Below, in pieces: positions 5,157-9,926 of a stretch of 9,926 nt of DNA. Below the pieces are notes generated by a model, which saw nothing but the letters and a program-made list of their open reading frames with translations, had not been told where the DNA came from and did not search any database. A program made the position numbers and the translations under genes. Positions within the stretch are counted from its first letter, which is position 1. The number at the start of each line of letters is the position of its first letter. Source of the DNA: DATLLN01 sp963809205 (GTDB taxonomy: Bacteria; Actinomycetota; Thermoleophilia; Gaiellales; JAICJC01); contig CAWEIS010000020.1 of NCBI GenBank assembly GCA_963809205.1, positions 1 to 9,926 of the forward strand, written 5' to 3'.

Positions 5157-7799
5157 ATGGTTATGCGCGGCTCCGCCGAACTGCCGACAGGCACGGTCAC
5201 ATTCCTGTTCACGGACGTCGAGGGCTCGACCCGGCTGCTTCGAGCGCAGGGCAAGGCCTACGCAGGTCTCCTGGAACGGCACCGACTGATTATGAGTGCT
5301 GCCGCAACTGAGGGGACGGTGTTTGGTTCGGCGGGTGATGCGCTGTTCATCGCTTTCGACGATGCCGCGGCGGCACTCCGGGCGGCTACACAGGCCCAGC
5401 AGGCGCTCATCGAAGAGCAGTGGCCTGCAGACGCTGCGGTGTCGGTTCGGATGGGCGTGCACACCGGCGTCCCGGAGATCTACGCAGGCGACTACGTCGG
5501 AATTGATGTCCACCGCGTGGCAAGGATCTGCTCAGCCGCGCATGGACGCCAGGTGCTGGTTTCGGCGGCCACCCATCGCTTGACGGCGGATCGATTCGGA
5601 CTCGTCGATCTCGGGCAGCATCGGTTGAAGGACTTCGACGAGCAGCAGCATGTCTACCAGCTCGCGATCGCCGGGTGTCCCGATCGGTTCCCGCCGCCGC
5701 GAACACTCGGAAGCCGGGTTGTGCGTTTGCCTAACGAGGCAACGAGCATCATCGGTCGTCAGGATGAGATAACCGAACTTGCGCGCCTCGTGGAGTCGTC
5801 TCAAGTTGTGACGTTGACCGGCGCGGGCGGGTCGGGGAAGTCGAAGCTGGCGACGCGGGTCGCGTGGACGATCGCACCGCGTGTCAGTGGCAGCGTTGTA
5901 TTCGTGCCCTTGGCCGAGCTCAATGATGCCGGTCAGGTACCGGACGCGATCGCCGCCGCGTTCGGCGACTCGCGCGCCTACGGGTCGTGGGACGAGGTGG
6001 CCGAAGGGCTCGGCAGCCAAGGCACGCTCCTTGTGCTCGACAACGCCGAACATCTGGACGGACTCGGCCATGACCTCGCCGCTCTCACGTCCCGGTGTCC
6101 AGACGTTCGCCTACTCGTGACGAGCCGTTCGCCCGTCCAGATCGCCGGCGAACGGGTATTCACTGTCGATCCGCTGCCGATTGAGGACGCATATGAGCTG
6201 CTTGTCGAACGGATTCGCGCCTACCGACATGGATTCGAGGCGAACGCTGACGACGTGCGACGCTTACGGACGATTGCCAGCCGGCTGGACGGCCTCCCAC
6301 TCGCCATCGAGCTGATCGCGCCGCGGCTGCGATCGCTCACCGCGCAGGATGTGATCGAGCGGCTCGACCGGCAGCTCGACCTGCTGTCAACCCGACGAGG
6401 CGACCTTCCTGAGCGGCAGCGAACGATGCGCGGGGCGATCGAGTGGAGCTACGACATGCTCGACGGGCCGGCTCGGCACCTGCTGGAGGCGATCAGTGTG
6501 TTCCCACAACCGGCACCGCTGTCCGCCGTCGCGCATGTAGCGAAGGTCGACGAGATCGATACGATCGACGCGGCCGACCAGCTCGTGGAGGCGAGCCTCG
6601 TCCGGCTCTCGGAGCACGACGAGACGCGCTACTGGATGCTCGAGCCGATCCGGCAGTATGCGATCGGCGAGCTCCCAGAACACGCGACATCCGAGCTGCG
6701 GCATAGGCAAGCGCGCTGGTTCGCGGCCGAGGCGGAGCGGCACGAGCGACTCGACGGTGACGCCGCCCGGTATCTTCGCCGTGACCGCGCGTCACTCCAG
6801 GCCGCGGTCGACTTCGCGCGCTCGAACAGCGACGCAGACGCAGCCGTTGCGATCGTCTACTGGACTGGTCGGCTTCGGATGGAGACGGAGCAGCTCGATT
6901 CGCAGTGGATCGAAGAGCTGCTGGACGCACAGCCTCCTCAGATCGACGCGCAGTCGGTGTTGCTCGGCCTGATCAGTGTCGGGCGCGAACGCTCCGCACG
7001 CGACCCAACCGCGCGCCTGGACAGAGCGGTCGAGCTGGCTGCGGATCTCGGCACACCGGCGCGCCTCGCCGACGCCCTGCTGTGGCGCTCACGCGAACAC
7101 CGTATCCATGGTGATCCGGATCGTGCAATCGCCGATCTCAACTGGGCGCTCGCGCTCGAACCACTCGACGCCGGCCAGCGAGAATGGTTCCAGCTGTCCT
7201 TGGCCAGTGCCTACTGGGAGGCGGGACAGAGAGACGACGCACGGTCGCTCCACGCTGCCGTCATCGTGACCGCCAAGCGCTCCGAAAATCAGCGGGTGTT
7301 GGTCACCGCGCTCGGCGACGCGGCATGGCTCGACCTGCTCTCCGGCGACGACGCCGCCGCACTCCAGCGCGGCAACGAAGCGTACGATCTGGCCACCCGC
7401 TTGGACATCCCGTCCATGGTCCTCGGAAGCGCCCACACGCTCGCACTCACGCAACTCTGCGGCGGAGATCCTCAGGCCGCAGCGGCGTCACTCGGACGCT
7501 GCGTCCCAGTCCTGCGCGACTATCCCGGGCGTTTTCGCCCCGGGGCCTACCTCCACCTCGGCGCCGCGATCGCGGCCGGGTTGAACCGAGTCGCAGACGT
7601 TCCAACCCTCCTCGGCGCAGCGACGACCGAGTACCTCGACCCGCCCGAGCAGCTCGGCAGCATCCGCTACACCCACCTCATCGAAGACGCACAAGCCGAG
7701 ACTCCGCCCGCGACCTGGAACGCGAACCTCCAGGCCGGCGCGTCCTCCACTCACGACGCGGCGCTCGACGTCCTCGAGGGCCTCGCCATCGGAAACTGA
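5157..7799 (+). CDS. Class III cyclase domain / NB-ARC (STAND) ATPase / helical-repeat protein
   Basis: This is an 880-residue regulator-like protein in three parts. (1) Residues ~12-170 are a class III adenylate/guanylate cyclase domain: TFLFTDVEGST with metal ligand Asp20, SAGDALFIAF with Asp61, RMGVHTGVPEI and AHGRQVLVSAAT. The usual substrate-specifying Lys is Gly57, and the transition-state Asn is His119 (DVHRVARI; Arg120 kept), so cyclase activity is doubtful or altered. (2) Residues ~195-505 are a STAND NTPase: Walker A GAGGSGKS (222-229), Walker B LLVLDNAEHL (291-300), TSR sensor (322-324), GLPLAIEL (379-386) and the winged-helix end MLEPIRQYAI. (3) About 510-880 are helical repeats, TPR-like. 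There is no LuxR-type DNA-binding domain at the C-terminus. The start is ATG 5157 or ATG 5163, without a clear RBS. The protein is cytoplasmic and divergent from the sigma operon. Base composition appears slightly less GC-rich than its neighbours. Confidence 0.9.
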   Translation: MVMRGSAELPTGTVTFLFTDVEGSTRLLRAQGKAYAGLLERHRLIMSAAATEGTVFGSAGDALFIAFDDAAAALRAATQAQQALIEEQWPADAAVSVRMGVHTGVPEIYAGDYVGIDVHRVARICSAAHGRQVLVSAATHRLTADRFGLVDLGQHRLKDFDEQQHVYQLAIAGCPDRFPPPRTLGSRVVRLPNEATSIIGRQDEITELARLVESSQVVTLTGAGGSGKSKLATRVAWTIAPRVSGSVVFVPLAELNDAGQVPDAIAAAFGDSRAYGSWDEVAEGLGSQGTLLVLDNAEHLDGLGHDLAALTSRCPDVRLLVTSRSPVQIAGERVFTVDPLPIEDAYELLVERIRAYRHGFEANADDVRRLRTIASRLDGLPLAIELIAPRLRSLTAQDVIERLDRQLDLLSTRRGDLPERQRTMRGAIEWSYDMLDGPARHLLEAISVFPQPAPLSAVAHVAKVDEIDTIDAADQLVEASLVRLSEHDETRYWMLEPIRQYAIGELPEHATSELRHRQARWFAAEAERHERLDGDAARYLRRDRASLQAAVDFARSNSDADAAVAIVYWTGRLRMETEQLDSQWIEELLDAQPPQIDAQSVLLGLISVGRERSARDPTARLDRAVELAADLGTPARLADALLWRSREHRIHGDPDRAIADLNWALALEPLDAGQREWFQLSLASAYWEAGQRDDARSLHAAVIVTAKRSENQRVLVTALGDAAWLDLLSGDDAAALQRGNEAYDLATRLDIPSMVLGSAHTLALTQLCGGDPQAAAASLGRCVPVLRDYPGRFRPGAYLHLGAAIAAGLNRVADVPTLLGAATTEYLDPPEQLGSIRYTHLIEDAQAETPPATWNANLQAGASSTHDAALDVLEGLAIGN

Positions 7800-7867
7800 G
7801 CCTCCGGAGGGGATGTCGTGCATGCGGTGGCCTGACTCATCAGCGCCGGTCGGGCGAGGGCCGGCGG

Positions 7868-7897
7868 ACGGCGGGCCGCAGTGCGCGGCCGCCGTTT
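7868..7897 (+). terminator. Hairpin terminator after the cyclase/STAND gene
   Basis: ACGGCGGGCCGC (7868-7879) pairs with GCGGCCGCCGT (7885-7895) around loop AGTGC, with a single bulged G in the left arm, followed by TTCGT. It lies between the convergent cyclase gene (stop at 7799) and the secreted-protein gene (stop at 7900). It could stop transcription in both directions. The rest of the 100-bp gap holds only a short palindrome CCTCCGGAGG (7801-7810). Confidence 0.55.
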
Positions 7898-7899
7898 CG

Positions 7900-8691
7900 T
7901 CAGTGGGTTGAGAAGCGCGCGGCCGGGACGTACCCGTGCCAGGCGTTGCTGTCGAGGTTGAGCTGACCGGCGACAAACGGTGCGCCTCCGGTGTTGCCCA
8001 TCTCTCGCGTGTCCCACATCAGGGAGTCGGAGTAGCGATCATGCCCGACCCGGACGGAGGGCGAGAGGCCCACGTTCAGGCTGTCGGCAGGAGTGGCACG
8101 GCCGACCGGCTTGGGACCGCTGTGTGCAGTGTTGTAGCTGACCGTCCAGACAACATCCGACCCCAGCTTGGTGGTGATGGGGAAGGTGATCGTCTGCGCG
8201 ATCCCGTTGTGCAGCTGGTCATCAATCCCCATGTAGCGGGACTCGGTGGCCGACTGGCTGGAGGGCCGGTAGCGGATGTGGAACGTCTTGGTGACCTTGC
8301 CCAGCATCCGGCCGGCCCGGATGACGCCGGTGTCGGCATCCCGTGTCGAGTGGGCACGTAGCTTGAGCGTGATCGGCACCCGGAAGGTGGCCCCAGGGGT
8401 GGTCAGGCAGCGGCCGCCGTTGGCAGCCAGGCCAGTCCAGTGGCCGGACTGGCAGGCCCAGCTGACCATGGTGACCGAGACGTGCTTGATGGCCACGTTG
8501 TGCTTGAGGATGACCTCGTTGCCGACCTGGTTGAAGCTGTAGGCCTCAGGGCCAACAGACGGCACGCTGACCGTGCCTGGTGCAGGGGTGCTGTCGTAGC
8601 GCACGCCGGTGGCGGCGGCGCCGGCGATGCTCGGCACGACGAGCGTCGCGGCGATCATGCCCGCCAGGGCGAATGGAATGAACCGTCTCAA
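7900..8691 (-). CDS. Secreted protein of an uncharacterised actinobacterial family
   Basis: This 263-residue protein has an N-terminal signal peptide: RR near the start, a hydrophobic stretch at 5-24 and likely cleavage after Ala-rich 24-27. The mature part is rich in Thr, Val and Ser and should be beta-stranded. Its landmarks are SWACQSGHW (77-85), CLTTPGATF (95-103), PITLKL, FHIRYRPS (137-144), VSYNTAHSG (184-192), DSLNVGLS (203-210) and a final WHGYVPA. I recognise this set of motifs from a family of secreted hypothetical proteins in Actinobacteria. To my knowledge no function has been assigned. Cys80 and Cys95 could form a disulfide. There is no sortase motif, membrane anchor or catalytic signature. 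The start is TTG 8691, set by a near-perfect Shine-Dalgarno. It lies 204 nt downstream of the cyclodeaminase-like gene and is probably transcribed on its own. Confidence 0.8.
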   Translation of the reverse strand: MRRFIPFALAGMIAATLVVPSIAGAAATGVRYDSTPAPGTVSVPSVGPEAYSFNQVGNEVILKHNVAIKHVSVTMVSWACQSGHWTGLAANGGRCLTTPGATFRVPITLKLRAHSTRDADTGVIRAGRMLGKVTKTFHIRYRPSSQSATESRYMGIDDQLHNGIAQTITFPITTKLGSDVVWTVSYNTAHSGPKPVGRATPADSLNVGLSPSVRVGHDRYSDSLMWDTREMGNTGGAPFVAGQLNLDSNAWHGYVPAARFSTH

Positions 8692-8696
8692 ACGTG

Positions 8697-8703
8697 TCCT
8701 CCT
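8697..8703 (-). promoter_or_regulatory. Strong Shine-Dalgarno before a TTG start
   Basis: On the minus strand AGGAGGA (8703-8697) precedes TTG 8691 by 5 nt. It is the strongest ribosome binding site in the window and decides the start of the secreted-protein gene, which has no ATG or GTG ahead of its signal peptide. Confidence 0.75.
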
Positions 8704-8775
8704 AGGGACTTGGGGGGGTATGTGCTACCGCAGCGCCGGCGGCCATGACGACCCCGATATAGCTGCGGTGCAATA

Positions 8776-8792
8776 CTGGCGTCGGCCGCCAG
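8776..8792 (-). terminator. Weak hairpin after the cyclodeaminase-like gene
   Basis: CTGGCG (8776-8781) and CGCCAG (8787-8792) pair exactly around a 5-nt loop. On the minus strand the stem is followed by TATTGC. It lies in the 204-bp gap between two tandem minus-strand genes and could end the upstream transcript. The 6-bp stem is short for this GC content. I see no gene and no convincing promoter in the rest of 8704-8895. Confidence 0.3.
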
Positions 8793-8895
8793 GAGGGTGC
8801 CGACCATCCCCAAACTGATGAGATGGCCCCCACTTTGAGGTAGTCCTCGGCGGACCGTCGGTCACCGGCGGACGCACCCGGGCAGCGAGAACCAG

Positions 8896-9468
8896 CTACT
8901 CGGACAGGGCGCGCGACGTCGACGCCCGAACGGACTCGATCATCAGGCGCAGCTCGCAGGTCGAGCGGTCGTCGGGCGTCGTCGTCAGGTTGAGCTCGAC
9001 GAGGTGAGCGCACGACCTGACGGCCGCGTCGCAGAGCAGCGCGGCGACCGTCGCGTCGGCCCGGTGGGCGGGGTCGCAGCAGGTCGACGTCTCGGCGGCC
9101 AGCTCGGCCGTGGTGTCGGCTTGCGTGGCGAGATCGACCAGCGCCTCGACCGCGGTCCGCAGCCGCTCCTCGAGCACGCCGTCGCCGCTTTCGCCGGCGA
9201 GCGCCTCCATCGCCGCGACGTAGCTCAGCTCGACCGCATCGCCGCAGTGCAGGACGCGCTCGCGCAGGTTGTCGGCCTGCGCCAGGACGCCTCCCGAGCC
9301 GGCCCAGGTCGCAGCCGACCGCGCCGCCGCCTTGGTGATCAGCGACAGCGCGACGTCGACGACCAGCGCGACGGCCGTGCCGGCGGCCGGCGTGACATCC
9401 GGCGAGGCCAGCCGTTCGACCAGGTCGAGCGTGGCGTCCGGTGTAGTGGCTTCATGACGACGGGCCAC
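8896..9468 (-). CDS. Cyclodeaminase/cyclohydrolase family protein (FTCD C-terminal-like)
   Basis: This 190-residue, mostly helical, Ala-rich protein has the size and start pattern of the formiminotransferase-cyclodeaminase C-terminal family. LVERLASPDVTPAAGTAVAL (16-35) corresponds to the family's 'L..p.PaPGGGsvaA' entry, followed by long helices. In that family the enzyme cyclises or opens one-carbon adducts of tetrahydrofolate (formimino- to methenyl-THF, or methenyl- to formyl-THF). Here the Gly-rich loop is changed (AAGT instead of PGGG), so catalysis is not assured. There is no formiminotransferase domain and no folate gene beside it in the window. The start is GTG 9468; no other good start exists in the first 25 codons, and the RBS is poor. 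It is divergent from the carboxypeptidase gene with only 20 bp between starts. Confidence 0.65.
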   Translation of the reverse strand: MARRHEATTPDATLDLVERLASPDVTPAAGTAVALVVDVALSLITKAAARSAATWAGSGGVLAQADNLRERVLHCGDAVELSYVAAMEALAGESGDGVLEERLRTAVEALVDLATQADTTAELAAETSTCCDPAHRADATVAALLCDAAVRSCAHLVELNLTTTPDDRSTCELRLMIESVRASTSRALSE

Positions 9469-9488
9469 TGTGCAACCCTACTGGACGG

Positions 9489-9926
9489 ATGTCTGCTCCG
9501 CTCTCCTTCGCCGAGCCGCCTCGCCGGTCGCGTTTCCGTCGCACGCTGCTTCGACTGCTGATGGTGGCCGTGCTGCTCGGCGCCGTCGCCGCCGGCGGCG
9601 TGGTGCTGTACCAGGCAAGCGGGCACACGGCCCAGGCCGGGCCCGCGAGCACCGAGACGCTGGGCGCCGTCGTGCCCCCGGTGACCGAGCCGTTCGCGTC
9701 GCTCGGCGGGCAAGGGCACCCCAAGGCCGCGCGCCAGGAGAAGGCGGCGCTGCCTCCCCTGGACGAGTCGCGTGCTGCGGCCGCCAGGGTGAAGGGCGTC
9801 CACGTCCTCGGCGGCATCGTGGTCGACGCGAAGACCGGGCGTGTGGTGTGGGCGCGCCGCCCGCACCTGGAGCTGCCGATCGCTAGCCTGACCAAGCTGA
9901 TGACGGCGGTCGCGTTCGCGCCGAGT
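9489..9926 (+). CDS. D-alanyl-D-alanine carboxypeptidase (peptidase S11), N-terminal part, cut by window end
   Basis: The frame from ATG 9489 runs open to the last base, giving 146 residues of a longer protein. Residues 11-22 are Arg-rich (RRSRFRR). They precede a hydrophobic helix (about 20-41), a signal anchor or signal peptide that places the rest outside the membrane. A Pro/Ala-rich linker (45-100) leads to GIVVDAKTGRVVWARRP (109-125) and IASLTKLMTA (131-140). This is the S11 family start with the SxxK catalytic motif: Ser133 nucleophile and Lys136. The later SxN and KTG motifs lie outside the window. The enzyme trims the terminal D-Ala from peptidoglycan pentapeptides. The long linker before the catalytic domain is common in actinobacterial members. 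No start codon lies upstream in frame after the stop at 9444, which supports ATG 9489. Confidence 0.85.
   Translation, partial: MSAPLSFAEPPRRSRFRRTLLRLLMVAVLLGAVAAGGVVLYQASGHTAQAGPASTETLGAVVPPVTEPFASLGGQGHPKAARQEKAALPPLDESRAAAARVKGVHVLGGIVVDAKTGRVVWARRPHLELPIASLTKLMTAVAFAPS

Noticed and set aside
5157..7799. Whether the cyclase/STAND gene is frameshifted or a pseudogene
   Set aside because: All domains lie in one uninterrupted frame with intact Walker A, Walker B and GLPL motifs. The altered cyclase residues look like a subfamily trait, not decay.
7813..7911. 32-codon frame beginning ATG 7813 after CCTCCGGAGGGG, downstream of the cyclase gene
   Set aside because: The RBS-like GGAGG is part of a palindrome and badly spaced. 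The frame runs through the terminator hairpin and into the opposing gene, with no recognisable composition.
8704..8895. Candidate promoter or small gene upstream of the secreted protein
   Set aside because: TTGCAC and TATATC-like boxes on the minus strand are not properly spaced. The frame covering the gap has no RBS or coding character.

Overview
The window is high-GC, gene-dense DNA that looks like an actinobacterial chromosome. The signs are a DUF1707 protein, an ECF sigma factor, a cyclase/STAND-ATPase fusion of a type abundant in Actinobacteria, GTG and TTG starts, and terminators without clear U-tracts. A deep-branching class such as Thermoleophilia would fit, but that placement is inference. 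I see no tRNA, rRNA, CRISPR array, insertion sequence or prophage gene.

Layout. Positions 1-735 (+) hold the C-terminal end of an NADP-isocitrate dehydrogenase of the long (Thermus-like) type, followed 1 nt later by a TTG-started DUF1707 membrane protein. A hairpin at about 747-778 separates them from a convergent gene (883-2517, -) that fuses an MFS transporter to a C-terminal cyclic-nucleotide-binding domain. Divergent from it is a 51-residue, highly charged protein (2614-2769, +) with a repeated VEAH motif. It ends at a perfect 11-bp hairpin (2781-2805) whose loop is the stop codon of the opposing operon.

The most interesting part is 2792-5076 (-). Four genes are packed with 4-8 nt overlaps, in transcription order: ECF sigma factor, 88-residue helical protein of unknown family, leaderless (probably cytoplasmic) subtilisin-like protease, and GAF-domain protein. 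The tight coupling suggests one signalling module of sensor, protease, small partner and sigma factor. Divergent from it, across an 80-bp gap carrying an inverted repeat, is an 880-residue protein (5157-7799, +) combining a class III nucleotide cyclase domain, an NB-ARC/STAND ATPase and a helical-repeat C-terminus. Its cyclase domain lacks two canonical catalytic or specificity residues.

After a bulged hairpin terminator (7868-7897) come two minus-strand genes. The first (7900-8691) encodes a secreted protein of a recognisable but uncharacterised family, with a TTG start and a near-perfect Shine-Dalgarno. Upstream of it lies a stand-alone cyclodeaminase/cyclohydrolase-family protein (8896-9468). 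The last gene (9489-end, +) is the N-terminal part of a D-alanyl-D-alanine carboxypeptidase (peptidase S11), cut by the window edge just after its SxxK motif.

Possible connections. A (possibly degenerate) cyclase and a cNMP-binding transporter occur within 3 kb of each other. The sigma/protease/GAF operon shares an upstream region with the STAND-cyclase. Whether these form one circuit cannot be decided from the sequence alone.
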